This document shows positions 27,977-37,049 of a stretch of 64,000 nt of DNA, in pieces (positions within the stretch are counted from its first letter, which is position 1; every line of letters starts with the position of its first letter). Below the pieces are notes generated by a model, which did no database searches, was not told the DNA's origin, and saw nothing but the letters and a program-made list of their open reading frames with translations. Position numbers and translations under genes: made by a program. The DNA is from Mesorhizobium sp. B2-3-12 (GTDB lineage: Bacteria; Pseudomonadota; Alphaproteobacteria; Rhizobiales; Rhizobiaceae). The stretch covers positions 496,001 through 560,000 of the forward strand of contig NZ_VFVR01000002.1 of NCBI RefSeq assembly GCF_006442205.1, given 5' to 3'.

Positions 27977-29344
27977 TCATCCGACCGTCGGCGTGGCAAG
28001 CAGCCAGAGACCGAAAATGGTGTAGGCGATCATCAAAACGGTGAGCGGGAACTGGCTGAGCGCGGCGCGGGCGGGTTGGGGGTGCAGGCGCCAGGCAAAG
28101 CCGTGGGCGACAAGAACGGCCAGCACATGGCCCGATATGATGGCGCCGGCCTGGATGTTCCACAGCCACCAGGCGGAGCCAGCGCCGGCAACGATACCGG
28201 CCTCGACCTGCATGTCGGCGGTGCCGAGCAGGTTCCAACCCAGCGCCAAGGGGTCGGACAGGGAGGCCAAGGCATACTGGCCGTCGACGAGCAGCGCCGT
28301 CAGATAGTGCGCGACATGATAGGCGAGCGCGATCGGCACGATCGACCACACCAGCAGCCCCGCCGCCTGGGCGAGAGGTCTATCGCTGCCGGCCAGACGC
28401 TGGCCGAGCAAGACCGCGAGCAGGAACGCGCCAGCGAGCAGCACGAATGTCAGCACAAGACCCAGGCTACCGCTGCCGATCACGGCCGTGCGGCCGGGAA
28501 ATTCCAGCGGATTGATGCCGAACAGGCCGAGCCAGAAGAAAGTCTTCGACAGGCCATCGAAGGAGACCGAGGACAAAGCGAGCAGCAGGAAGGCGATGCC
28601 GCTGGCCGGCAAGGGTTCGGCCGCCAGCAGCTTGGCACCCGGCCAGCACAGGCCGAGACGGCCCTGTTCATCGCGTCCGACAGGGGCGAAACGCGCCACC
28701 ATCGAAAAGAACATGGTCAGGAATTCGCCGCTTCGGCTCCACTTGTCGTAGCCGAACAGCAGCATGGCGATGAGGGTAAACAGCCAATAGAGCCCGGCGG
28801 CAAAGGCAAGCCGTGCCGGATCATCGGGTGCCGGATCGATGAGCTCGAACCAGGCAAAGGCGAAAAACAGAACAACGGCCGGCCAGCAGCCGAGCCATTG
28901 CGGAAGACGCCAGGCCCCCACATCGCCTCTGCCGGTCAGGCGCGACAGCAGCCGCCACGGCCCGTACCAGGGGTTGAGCCACGACCAGAGATCGCCGAAC
29001 ACGCCTTGCAGCAACGTCAGGCCGGCCCAGAGCAGCGTCCAGATGACCAGCGGTAGCGGGTTGGAGAGTGGGTCGCGGCTGCCGAAGAGGCCGGCGGTGA
29101 TGAGGATTGCAAAGCCGGCAAAGGAGATCAGGCTGACGATGGTGCGGGCACTGTCGTTGAATGTGAAAAGCGGCAGGCGCCGACGCCAGAAACGGCCGAG
29201 GGGGTCGGGCGGTAGCAGGGCAAGGACGAGGAAGCTGATGGCCACCGCGAAGGCGCCGCCGATCAGGTAGTAGCCGGTGGGGAGGAGGAGGACGTGACCA
29301 CGGTCGGAGGCGTGGGCGAAGGCGGGGGGGGGTAAGAGGACCAA
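27977..29344 (-). CDS. Polytopic membrane protein with signal-like N-terminus, start unclear
   Basis: About 455 residues with ten or more hydrophobic helices and no domain I can name. The early part reads PAFAHASDRGHVLLLPTG, which resembles proteins that some databases label fenitrothion hydrolase; I recall this only loosely and give no function. There is no ATG at the N-terminus. TTG at 29344 is the first usable start, but residues upstream (RYLCGLVPISFALV) look like the true signal-peptide core and are followed upstream by repeat copy B at 29388. A run of nine G (29324-29332; C on the coding strand) lies within the signal region, so frame slippage is possible. Confidence 0.6.
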   Translation of the reverse strand: MVLLPPPAFAHASDRGHVLLLPTGYYLIGGAFAVAISFLVLALLPPDPLGRFWRRRLPLFTFNDSARTIVSLISFAGFAILITAGLFGSRDPLSNPLPLVIWTLLWAGLTLLQGVFGDLWSWLNPWYGPWRLLSRLTGRGDVGAWRLPQWLGCWPAVVLFFAFAWFELIDPAPDDPARLAFAAGLYWLFTLIAMLLFGYDKWSRSGEFLTMFFSMVARFAPVGRDEQGRLGLCWPGAKLLAAEPLPASGIAFLLLALSSVSFDGLSKTFFWLGLFGINPLEFPGRTAVIGSGSLGLVLTFVLLAGAFLLAVLLGQRLAGSDRPLAQAAGLLVWSIVPIALAYHVAHYLTALLVDGQYALASLSDPLALGWNLLGTADMQVEAGIVAGAGSAWWLWNIQAGAIISGHVLAVLVAHGFAWRLHPQPARAALSQFPLTVLMIAYTIFGLWLLATPTVG

Positions 29345-29387
29345 GGCAAAGGAGATAGGAACGAGGCCGCAAAGATAGCGCTCTATG

Positions 29388-29591
29388 GCTTGGCACCCTT
29401 CCTCTCCCCCGTCGATCGGGGGAGAGGTGTCGAGCGAAGCTCGACGGAGTGGGGGTCGACCCTGGCGCGGATCAAGACGCTGCGTACACGCGATCCTCTT
29501 TCCTATGTCAGTTGCGGCGGTTTCTAGGTGGTTCCCCCACTCCGTCGCCGCTTCGCGGCGCCACCTCTCCCCCCTCCGGAGGGAGAGGAAA
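29388..29591. repeat. Modular palindromic intergenic repeat, copy B (units facing inward)
   Basis: Same architecture as copy A: the left unit from 29388 and the right unit ending about 29591 match copy A closely, while the central spacer (about 29463-29528) is largely different. It separates pncB from the membrane-protein gene, both on the reverse strand. The membrane-protein reading frame continues through the whole repeat without a stop. Confidence 0.85.
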
Positions 29592-29630
29592 GGAGCCAGG
29601 GAACTCGACCTATTCAAGAGCCCCGTTACC

Positions 29631-30935
29631 TCACACCTTGACCAGCTGCTCCACGCGGTCCTTCTGCCCGAAAATCCGCAAATACCGCTCGATCTCCTTC
29701 TTGTCCCCCGTCGCCTTGGCCGGATTGTCGGAGAGCTTGACCGCCGGGCGGCCATTGGCTTCGGTCACCTTGCAGACCAGCGATATGGCGTCCAGGCTGT
29801 TGGTTTCGGTGGGCGCGCAGCCTTCGAAGTCGTTGGTCAGGTTGGTGCCCCAGCCGAAGGACATGCGCACCTTGCCCTTGAAGTGGCGGTAGGTCTCCTC
29901 GATGGTTTCGACCTCGAGCCCGTCGGAGAAGATCAGCAGCTTCTGCCTGGGGTCCTTGCCCTTCTCGCGCCACCAGTCGATGATCTTTTCGCCGCCTTCG
30001 ATGGGCGGAGCGCTGTCGGGACGGAAGCCCGTCCAGTCGGCGACCCAGTCCGGCGCGTCGCGCAGGAAGGAAGCGGTGCCGAAGGCGTCGGGCAGCACGA
30101 TCAGCAGATTGCCGCCATAGTAGCGCTGCCAGTCCTGCAGCACCTTGTAGGGCGACTGCTTCAGCTCTTTTTCCGAATTGGCAAGTGCCGCAAACACCAT
30201 CGGCAGTTCATGCGCGTTGGTGCCGAGCGCTTCGAGGTCGTTGTCCATGGCCAGAAGCACATTGGAGGTACCGGTGAAGGCTTCGCCAATGCCTTCCTTC
30301 AGCGCCTCGACACACCAGCGCTGCCAGAGGAAGGAATGGCGCCGCCGGGTGCCGAAATCGGAAATGCGGATGCCGGGCAGCGCCTTCAGCCGTTCGGTCT
30401 TGGCCCACATCTTGGCCTTGGCGCGGGCATAGAGCACATCGAGCGCGAACGGACCGAAGGCCCGCATGGCCGCGCGCGAGCGCAATTCGTTCATGATGGC
30501 GAGCGCCGGGATTTCCCACAGCGTGGTGTACATCCAAGGCCCGCTGAAGGTCAGCTCATACTGGCCGTCGCGCTTGGAGAGTTCGTAGTCGGGCAGCCGG
30601 AAGCCTTCGAGCCAGGCGAGGAATTCGGGCTCGAAAATCTGCTTGCGGCCGTAGAAATTGTTACCGCCCAGCCAGATCATCTCCTTCTTGGAGAAGCGTA
30701 GCGTGCGGGCATGGTCGAGCTGTTCGCGCAACTCGCCTTCGTCGATCTCGTCGGCGAGCCGAACCGAGGTGGTGCGGTTGATCAGCGAGAAGGTGGCATC
30801 GACCTTGGGGTACATGCCCCAGATCATCTGCAGCATCAAAAGCTTGTAGAAGTCGGTGTCGAGCAGGCTGCGCACGATCGGATCGAGCTTCCAGGTGTGG
30901 TTGTAGACGCGCCGCGCAATATCGGTCCTGGCCAT
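29631..30935 (-). CDS. pncB: Nicotinate phosphoribosyltransferase
   Basis: 434 residues, matching bacterial PncB in length. Key motifs are [11 protein letters not shown] (24-34), [11 protein letters not shown] (192-202), GTSNVLLA and GTNAHEL, where His242 corresponds to the phosphorylated catalytic histidine. A C-terminal [11 protein letters not shown] loop is also conserved. It converts nicotinate and PRPP to nicotinate mononucleotide, driven by ATP hydrolysis, for NAD synthesis. It stands alone, flanked downstream by repeat copy B. With pncA at 21 kb it completes the nicotinamide salvage route within the window. Confidence 0.95.
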   Translation of the reverse strand: MARTDIARRVYNHTWKLDPIVRSLLDTDFYKLLMLQMIWGMYPKVDATFSLINRTTSVRLADEIDEGELREQLDHARTLRFSKKEMIWLGGNNFYGRKQIFEPEFLAWLEGFRLPDYELSKRDGQYELTFSGPWMYTTLWEIPALAIMNELRSRAAMRAFGPFALDVLYARAKAKMWAKTERLKALPGIRISDFGTRRRHSFLWQRWCVEALKEGIGEAFTGTSNVLLAMDNDLEALGTNAHELPMVFAALANSEKELKQSPYKVLQDWQRYYGGNLLIVLPDAFGTASFLRDAPDWVADWTGFRPDSAPPIEGGEKIIDWWREKGKDPRQKLLIFSDGLEVETIEETYRHFKGKVRMSFGWGTNLTNDFEGCAPTETNSLDAISLVCKVTEANGRPAVKLSDNPAKATGDKKEIERYLRIFGQKDRVEQLVKV

Positions 30936-31054
30936 GTCTCGTTACCGCCTTCGCTGCCCTGCCACCACAATAGCGACAGGCCTCATAGCATCGAATTGGC
31001 CAGAACGCTGCCCGCTTTCAGGCTGGCCCGACAAAAAGAGAGCCCTGCGTATGT

Positions 31055-32026
31055 CTATGAAGATTTGCCGCCCATCACCTTGAGCGCGGGACGTTTGCGG
31101 CGGGTGACGAGGCGGCCCGCCACCGGGGCGTCGGCGCGGCCGTCATCCCCGGCCTTCTCGGCGAACAGCCAGTCCATGAACACCTGCACGATCGGCGTCG
31201 CCCGCATTTCGTTGCGGCAAACGACATAGAAATCATCGACCGCCGGCACCGACAGGCTGAACGGAGCGACCAGCATGCCCCTGGCCAGCAGCGCGCTTGC
31301 CGTTACCGAGTCGCCCAGCGCCACGCCATGGCCGTGCACCGCGGCTTCCGCCGTCATGCGCGCATCGCCCAGATGATGGCGGCGGCCGCGCTCCAGGTCC
31401 AGTGCGTCGGCGGCGGCCAGCCAGGTGTGCCACTCGCGGCCATCGTCGCCATGCAGCAAGACATGGTCGGCAAGGTCGCGAACATTGCGGATCGGCCGGT
31501 TGTTGATCAAGGTCGGGCTGACCACCGGGAACAGCTCCAGGCCCGACCATTTGCGCATCCAGCAATCGGCCCAGCTGCCATCGCCATAGTGCACGCAGAT
31601 ATCGATATGTGGCGCACGGATATCCCTTGGGTCGTTGGAGGGAATGAGCGTCAGCTGGATGTCGGGATATTGCGCGGTGAAGCTGCCCAGCCTCGGCGTC
31701 ATCCACAAGAGCAGCAAGGCGGGCACGCAGGACACCGAAAGCGCGCCGCTGCTTGCCGGCCGCGTCAGCCGCTGCGTGGCGGCGGCGATGCCGTCGAAGG
31801 CCGTCGAGACCGCCGGCAAGAGTTCGGCGCCATGCGGGGTCAGCTTGACGCGCTGGCCGACGCGTTCGAACAGCTTGACGCCGAGCGACTGCTCGAGCGC
31901 CTTGATCTGGTGGCTGACGGCGCCATGCGTGACATTCAGCTCACTCGCCGCCTTGGTCAGCGAAGCATGGCGCGCCGTGGCCTCGAAGGCGCGCAGCGGG
32001 TTGAGAGGGGGCAGGCGCTTGGCCAT
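31055..32026 (-). CDS. LysR-family regulator (GcvA-like), divergent from the ureohydrolase
   Basis: 323 residues. The winged helix occupies about 6-65 (LRAFEATARHASLTKAASELNVTHGAVSHQI) and the LysR substrate domain about 90-295. The C-terminus is basic and extended. It is divergent from the agmatinase-family gene with a 209-nt gap, and a perfect TGTGAGA-N3-TCTCACA palindrome lies 17 nt upstream of its own start, fitting a LysR T-N11-A box used for autoregulation and activation. The inducer is probably the substrate or product of the ureohydrolase pathway. Confidence 0.88.
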   Translation of the reverse strand: MAKRLPPLNPLRAFEATARHASLTKAASELNVTHGAVSHQIKALEQSLGVKLFERVGQRVKLTPHGAELLPAVSTAFDGIAAATQRLTRPASSGALSVSCVPALLLLWMTPRLGSFTAQYPDIQLTLIPSNDPRDIRAPHIDICVHYGDGSWADCWMRKWSGLELFPVVSPTLINNRPIRNVRDLADHVLLHGDDGREWHTWLAAADALDLERGRRHHLGDARMTAEAAVHGHGVALGDSVTASALLARGMLVAPFSLSVPAVDDFYVVCRNEMRATPIVQVFMDWLFAEKAGDDGRADAPVAGRLVTRRKRPALKVMGGKSS

Positions 32027-32042
32027 GGATGCTCGGCTTCAT

Positions 32043-32059
32043 TGTGAGATTTTCTCACA
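32043..32059. promoter_or_regulatory. LysR operator in the lysR/ureohydrolase gap
   Basis: TGTGAGATTTTCTCACA is a perfect 7-bp inverted repeat with a 3-bp centre and contains the T-N11-A pattern. It sits 17 nt upstream of the lysR start and 177 nt upstream of the ureohydrolase start. Confidence 0.6.
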
Positions 32060-32235
32060 GAAACCACCCTAACAATATCAATTGCTTTTTCAATGCGGCT
32101 GCCGGACACTTTTGCCTGGAACAAGCACCAAGGCGTGAAATTGCAGGCAGCCAGCGGGGCAGCGACCGACCGGGCGACGGCCGGTTTGCCTGGAGTCGCC
32201 GACGGTCGTACTGCGCCAGTCCAGGAGGAGCGGAT

Positions 32236-33297
32236 ATGGGTTACAACAGCGACAAGCTCGACGCGTTGCGGCGCAAATATGGCGAGAGCCATGGCGGCGA
32301 GATGTTCGACCCGAAATTCCGCAAAGTCGCCGACAAGATCTTCAACAAGGCGGGCACACGCCTTGCCCCCTATTCCGGCATCCCGACCTTCCTTGCCGCG
32401 CCCTACCGCGAGATCGCGGCCGAGAACCCGGATTTCGGCGACCTGCAGGTGGCGATGATAGGTGTGCCGATGGATCTCGGCGTCACCAACCGGCCGGGCT
32501 CGCGCTTCGGGCCGAGGGCGTTGCGCGCCATCGAGCGCATCGGCCCCTACAATCACGTGCTGGAATGCGCCCCGACACATGAGCTCAGGGTCGCCGACAT
32601 CGGCGACACGCCGTTCCGCAGCCGCTACCGGCTGGAGATCAGCCATGAGGATATCGAGCGCCGCACCAACCAGATCGTCGATGCCGGCGTCATCCCGCTG
32701 TCGGTCGGCGGCGACCATTCGATCAGCCATCCGATCCTGAAGGCGGTCGGCAAAAAGGCGCCCGTGGGCCTCATCCACATCGACGCCCACTGCGACACCA
32801 GCGGCCTGTTCGACATGACCAAGTTCCACCATGGCGGGCCGTTCCGCAACGCGGTGCTCGACGGCGTGCTCGACCCGACCCGCACCATCCAGATCGGCAT
32901 TCGCGGCTCGGCCGAATACCTCTGGGAGTTTACCTACGAGTCTGGGATGACCGTGGTCCACGCCGAGGAGGTGACCGGGCTCGGGATTCCCGCCATCATC
33001 GAAAAGGCGCGCAAGATCGTCGGCGACGGTCCGACCTACGTGTCCTTCGACATCGACAGCGTCGATCCGGCCTTCGCGCCGGGCACCGGCACGCCAGAAA
33101 TCGGCGGGCTGACCACGCGCGAGGTGCTTGAACTGCTGCGCGGACTCAAGGGCCTCAACATCGTCGGCGGCGACGTCGTCGAGGTGGCGCCGCAATATGA
33201 CGCGACCACCAACACCGCGCATGCCGGCGCCCAGGTGCTGTTCGAGATATTGAGCCTGATGGTGTTCAGCCCGGCCGTGACCGGCAAGGGAGCCTGA
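32236..33297 (+). CDS. speB: Agmatinase-family ureohydrolase
   Basis: 353 residues, longer than typical agmatinase (about 305) through a conserved N-terminal extension of about 70 residues. Binuclear-metal ligands are complete: His161 (GGDHS), Asp183, His185 and Asp187 (HIDAHCD), Asp272 and Asp274 (SFDIDSVDP), plus Glu288. It hydrolyses a guanidino compound to urea and an amine. The symbol is the family default: agmatine, guanidinobutyrate or guanidine are all possible, and N-terminal extensions are known in Ni-dependent guanidine hydrolases. AGGAGG lies ahead of the ATG at 32236. The next three genes encode an amino-acid-type importer on the same strand. Confidence 0.85.
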   Translation: MGYNSDKLDALRRKYGESHGGEMFDPKFRKVADKIFNKAGTRLAPYSGIPTFLAAPYREIAAENPDFGDLQVAMIGVPMDLGVTNRPGSRFGPRALRAIERIGPYNHVLECAPTHELRVADIGDTPFRSRYRLEISHEDIERRTNQIVDAGVIPLSVGGDHSISHPILKAVGKKAPVGLIHIDAHCDTSGLFDMTKFHHGGPFRNAVLDGVLDPTRTIQIGIRGSAEYLWEFTYESGMTVVHAEEVTGLGIPAIIEKARKIVGDGPTYVSFDIDSVDPAFAPGTGTPEIGGLTTREVLELLRGLKGLNIVGGDVVEVAPQYDATTNTAHAGAQVLFEILSLMVFSPAVTGKGA

Positions 33298-33376
33298 CGA
33301 TCAGAACCAAGGCGGCCGCCGCGCTGGAGCCGGCGGCCGACCCAAACAATCAAAAGCTTCCAGAAGGGGAATGACA

Positions 33377-34186
33377 ATGACAATCCACTCGACACTGAAA
33401 TCATCCATTGCCGCCATCCTGGTGCTGGGCGCCACCGGTCTTGGCTTTGCCACGCAGGCAGCCAATGCCGACGCGCTGGCCGATATCACCAAGGCCGGCA
33501 CCATCAATGTCGGGGTCTTCGCAGACTTCCCGCCCTTCTCCTCGGCCAGTGCCGATATGAGCCTCAAGGGTTATGACATGGACGTCGCGCAATACATCGC
33601 CGACACGCTCAAGGTGAAGCTCAACACCGTCGCCGTCACCGGCCAGAACCGCATCCCATATCTCAACGACCACCGTGTCGACCTGCTGATGAGCGTCGGC
33701 TACTCGAAGGAGCGTGAGCAGGTCATCGACTTCGCCGCCGCTTATGCGCCCTATTACATCGCGGTGATCGGTCCCGCCGCAATGAACGTCAAAGGCAAGG
33801 AAGACCTTGCCGACAAGTCGATCGCCGTCAATCGCGGCACGCTCGAGGACACCTCGCTGACCGAGGCCGCTCCCGCTTCCGCCGACATCAAGCGTTTCGA
33901 CAATTACAATTCGGTGATCCAGGCCTTCATCTCCGGCCAGACCCAGTTGATGGTGGTCGGCAACGATGTCGGCGCCCAGGTGCTGGCCAAGCAGGACGCG
34001 CTGAAGCCGGAGCAGAAGTTCCAGCTTCTGACCTCGCCCTCGCATATCGGCCTCAACAAGAATGAGGATGCCCTCAAAAAAGCGGTCAACGACGCCATCG
34101 CCAAGATGCTCGCCGACGGCAAGCTGGATGAAAGCTCGAAGGCCTGGCTGAAGACGCCGCTCAACCCCGACAATCTCAAGGATTGA
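33377..34186 (+). CDS. Polar amino-acid-type ABC substrate-binding protein
   Basis: 269 residues (271 if the ATG six bases upstream is used; the ATG at 33377 has better spacing from AAGGGG). A Sec signal ends near NA-DALADI at about residue 30. The rest is an SBP_bac_3 fold beginning with TIKAGTINVGVFADFPPFS-like family features and SLKGYDMDVAQYIAD. It captures a polar or cationic amino-acid-like ligand in the periplasm. Location after the ureohydrolase suggests a guanidino compound such as arginine-derived amines; this is inferred from context only. Confidence 0.88.
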   Translation: MTIHSTLKSSIAAILVLGATGLGFATQAANADALADITKAGTINVGVFADFPPFSSASADMSLKGYDMDVAQYIADTLKVKLNTVAVTGQNRIPYLNDHRVDLLMSVGYSKEREQVIDFAAAYAPYYIAVIGPAAMNVKGKEDLADKSIAVNRGTLEDTSLTEAAPASADIKRFDNYNSVIQAFISGQTQLMVVGNDVGAQVLAKQDALKPEQKFQLLTSPSHIGLNKNEDALKKAVNDAIAKMLADGKLDESSKAWLKTPLNPDNLKD

Positions 34187-34192
34187 GTTGCC

Positions 34193-34849
34193 GTGGCCTT
34201 CGGCTGGCTCCCGGGTGCCGTGGGCGACATCGCGCATGGCGCCGCCACGACGATCCTCTTGATCGCCGTGACCACGCTGGCGGGAACGCTGCTCAGTATC
34301 CTGGGCGCCGCCGGACGGCGAAACGGCCCCGCGCTGCTGCGCCGGGCCATCGCCTGGTATGTCGAGGTGATGCGCAACACGCCCTTCCTGGTGCAGCTGT
34401 TCTTCATCTTCTTCGGCCTGCCGAGCCTCGGCATCAGGCTCGATCCGATCCTGGCCGCCATGCTGGCGATGACGCTCAACATGGCGGCCTATACGATCGA
34501 GATCGTCGGCGCCGGGCTCGACGCCGTGCCGCACGGACAGACGGAAGCGGCCCTGGCGCTCGGGCTGCGGCCGCGTCAGGTGTTCATCAAGATCGTGCTG
34601 CCGCAGGCGCTCAAGATCATCTATCCGGCGCTGACCAGCCAGATCGTCATCATGATGCTGGAATCGGCCGTTGTGTCGCAGATCGCGGTGCGCGAGCTGA
34701 CCTATGAAGCCGACATGCTGCAGGCGCGCACTTTTCGCTCGTTCGAGACCTATTTCGTCGTCACGCTGGTCTATCTCTTGATGTCGATGGCCCTGCGCCG
34801 GCTGCTGGTGACAGGCGGGCGCCGCGCGCTCGGAGCTGGTGTGTCATGA
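34193..34849 (+). CDS. Amino-acid ABC transporter permease 1 (HisM/GlnP type)
   Basis: 218 residues with five membrane helices. The amino-acid permease signature is clear: VEVMRNTPFLVQLFFIFFGLP (about residue 60) and the EAA loop near QTEAALALGLRPRQVFIKIVLPQ. The start is GTG at 34193, seven bases after the binding-protein stop. It overlaps the second permease gene by four bases. Together the two should form a heterodimeric channel. Confidence 0.9.
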   Translation: MAFGWLPGAVGDIAHGAATTILLIAVTTLAGTLLSILGAAGRRNGPALLRRAIAWYVEVMRNTPFLVQLFFIFFGLPSLGIRLDPILAAMLAMTLNMAAYTIEIVGAGLDAVPHGQTEAALALGLRPRQVFIKIVLPQALKIIYPALTSQIVIMMLESAVVSQIAVRELTYEADMLQARTFRSFETYFVVTLVYLLMSMALRRLLVTGGRRALGAGVS

Positions 34850-35493
34850 TCGAGTTCACGCTCTGGGACATCATACGCAACCTTCTGCTCGCGGCCCGCT
34901 GGACGGTGCTTTTGTCGCTGGCCGCCTTCATCGGCGGCGCGCTGGTCGGAATGGCGGTGCTGTTCTTCAGGATCTCTGAGAATAAATGGAGCCGGCGCCT
35001 TGCCTCCGGCTATATCGCCTTGTTCCAGGGAACGCCGCTGTTGATGCAGCTCTTCCTGATGTTCTTCGGCCTGCCGATGCTCGGCCTGCGCATCGAGCCC
35101 TGGACGGCCGCCGTGCTGGGCCTGACCTTCTTCGCCAGCGCCTATCTGGCCGAAATCTGGCGTTCGGGGGTCGACGCGCTGCCGCTTGGCCAGTGGGATG
35201 CCGGCGCCAGCCTTGGCCTGCACTACCTCCAGGAACTGCGGCTGATCATCCTGCCGCAGGCGTTCGCGATCACCCGCGCCCCGACGGTCGGCTTCCTGGT
35301 TCAGTTGATCAAGTCGACGGCGCTGACATCGATCATCGGCTTCGAGGAACTGGTGCGGACTTCGAATGCCATCAACAACGCGACTTTCGAACCGTTCAAG
35401 GTCTATGGGCTGGTGGCGCTGATCTTCTTCCTCATGTGCTTCCCGCTGACGCAATATGCGCGCCGGCTCGAACAGCGCGCGGCGCGACACTGA
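34846..35493 (+). CDS. Amino-acid ABC transporter permease 2 (HisM/GlnP type)
   Basis: 215 residues with five membrane helices, the family segment LFQGTPLLMQLFLMFFGLP (about 61-79) and an EAA loop at GQWDAGASLGLHYLQELRLIILPQ. It is the last gene of the cluster. No ATPase gene follows; about 495 nt without a recognisable gene come next, so the importer must borrow an ATPase encoded elsewhere or has lost its own. Confidence 0.9.
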   Translation: MIEFTLWDIIRNLLLAARWTVLLSLAAFIGGALVGMAVLFFRISENKWSRRLASGYIALFQGTPLLMQLFLMFFGLPMLGLRIEPWTAAVLGLTFFASAYLAEIWRSGVDALPLGQWDAGASLGLHYLQELRLIILPQAFAITRAPTVGFLVQLIKSTALTSIIGFEELVRTSNAINNATFEPFKVYGLVALIFFLMCFPLTQYARRLEQRAARH

Positions 35494-35987
35494 GTCGAAG
35501 GATTGAAGGCGCGAATGGCTACTTTGCGCCGCATCCCGGTCATTCGGCGAGTTGCCAGTCTTCCAAAAAGCGGACGTTAGTTCGTCGATGACCATGCGCC
35601 CATATAAGCAGCCGCCCCTTACCTCAGGGAGCCAGGCCGTGCTTCCTCAAGTAATACCCGGTGATCGTGAGGCGTGCCTGATTGCCAATCGAATAGACAA
35701 ATGCGGTGCCGCGTATCTGGGCTGGGTGCTTTCGGCAATCAGTTCGGAAAGCAGACCATCAGGTTCCGGCCCCGTTCCAGCCGTCCAGGGGGCGGCCGGT
35801 AAGAGCGCCCACTAACTTGGTCGTCAAAGCCGCGTTCGCCGATCTGCTCTCCGCATCGAGCGAGCTCCGATTGCCGCGACGCTCGTAACTCGTCTTGCCG
35901 TGCCCGCCCTTTATCCTCGACTGGCCTGGTGCTCTGGTGCCGCGCCGAGCCGGAGCACTATCCGGCGGACAAGGACGCCAGGGGCGG
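35494..35987. other. Gene-poor stretch after the amino-acid permease genes
   Basis: 494 nt between the stops of two convergent genes. Only short, non-conserved frames occur on either strand, and I recognise no RNA, repeat or terminator with confidence. The place where an ABC ATPase gene would be expected is empty, and the stretch may be degraded remains of inserted DNA. Confidence 0.4.
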
Positions 35988-37049
35988 TCACAGCCCCAGT
36001 GCCGTAGCGACCCGTTCCTGGAAATACTGCACTCCCCGCTCATGCCGCCCCGAAAGCGGGCCGGAGCTATAGGCCCCGGCGGCATAGTTGCGATGCGTAT
36101 CGGCGCAGATGGTGTAGTCCTCGCGTACGACGGCCAGAGTGCCTTGCACGGATTTTGCCCTGCTCTCGGATGCTTCCGCAGAGGTGTCGGCAAAGAAGAA
36201 ATGGTAGTGCTGGTCTGTATAATGCGGTGAGGTTGGGTTGATCCGGCTAACGTTCATGCCGCCATCGAAAAGCGACAGCGTCCAGTTCGGCCACATCCAA
36301 AGCCATTTGCCGCGATAGAACAGACCGTCTTTCGGCGGTGCGGTCATCCGGACATAACCGGGATGGGCGGTGGTCTGGAAAGCTTCGAAGTCGATGGCAG
36401 CGTAGAACGAGGGGTGCGTGCCAGGGATGTGGTAGCCTTCGACGAAATTGTCGGTGTAGATCTTCCAGTTCGCCGCAAAGCTGACGGTGGCCTGATCGGT
36501 GGCGGCATAGGTCTCCAACGGCTCGTCCGCCAGTTCGGCGGGCAGAGAGCCAAGTTGATCCAGAAGACTTTCTTTCGGGTCGAGTGCCGCGAAGAGCAGC
36601 CCGCGCCATTCGGACAACTGCACCGCCTCCAGCGGCCAGTCCTCGGCGATGATCGCGGGATCCTTGCCATACCACGGGGCCTGCACCAGCCGTCCGGTGT
36701 CGGCAAAGGACCATTTGTGATAGGGACAAACGATCAGCCCACATTTGCCCGCGCCATCGGCCAGAAGTTTCGCCCCCCGGTGGCGGCAGACATTCTTGAA
36801 TCCGCGCAAGGTCCCGTCCCGGCCCCGGATGGCGAAGACCGGCGTGCCGGCGATGTCGATGGCAAGGTATTGACCTGATGTCGCGACTGAGGCGACAGGC
36901 CCCATGAACTGCCAGGTGTGCGCGAAAATGCTGCCCCGTTCCTGCTGCCAGATGTCATCGCGGACATAAAGCGAAGGGTCCAGGTTCAGGTATTGCACGG
37001 GCGGATTGTCGAGTGGCAGGTGGTCGGGCCGCAAAGTGTCTGGCGTCAT
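35988..37049 (-). CDS. Rieske-type ring-hydroxylating oxygenase, alpha subunit
   Basis: 353 residues. The Rieske cluster motif is CRHRG (Cys88, His90) with CPYH (Cys108, His111). The mononuclear iron site follows the family plan NWKIYTDNFVEGYHIPGTHP (His208 and His213; a C-terminal Asp as third ligand). The arrangement resembles choline/glycine-betaine/stachydrine-type monooxygenases more than bulky aromatic dioxygenases, but the substrate is unknown. No beta subunit, ferredoxin or reductase gene is nearby. It is flanked by two gene-poor stretches of about 495 and 420 nt, unusual in this window, which suggests acquisition by insertion. Confidence 0.88.
   Translation of the reverse strand: MTPDTLRPDHLPLDNPPVQYLNLDPSLYVRDDIWQQERGSIFAHTWQFMGPVASVATSGQYLAIDIAGTPVFAIRGRDGTLRGFKNVCRHRGAKLLADGAGKCGLIVCPYHKWSFADTGRLVQAPWYGKDPAIIAEDWPLEAVQLSEWRGLLFAALDPKESLLDQLGSLPAELADEPLETYAATDQATVSFAANWKIYTDNFVEGYHIPGTHPSFYAAIDFEAFQTTAHPGYVRMTAPPKDGLFYRGKWLWMWPNWTLSLFDGGMNVSRINPTSPHYTDQHYHFFFADTSAEASESRAKSVQGTLAVVREDYTICADTHRNYAAGAYSSGPLSGRHERGVQYFQERVATALGL

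Noticed and set aside
29385..30701. A forward frame opposite pncB
   Set aside because: It is antisense to a complete pncB gene and has no recognisable motif.
35494..35987. Possible remnant of an integrase-like fragment on the reverse strand
   Set aside because: A short stretch looked loosely similar, but it is too short and no catalytic residues are visible.
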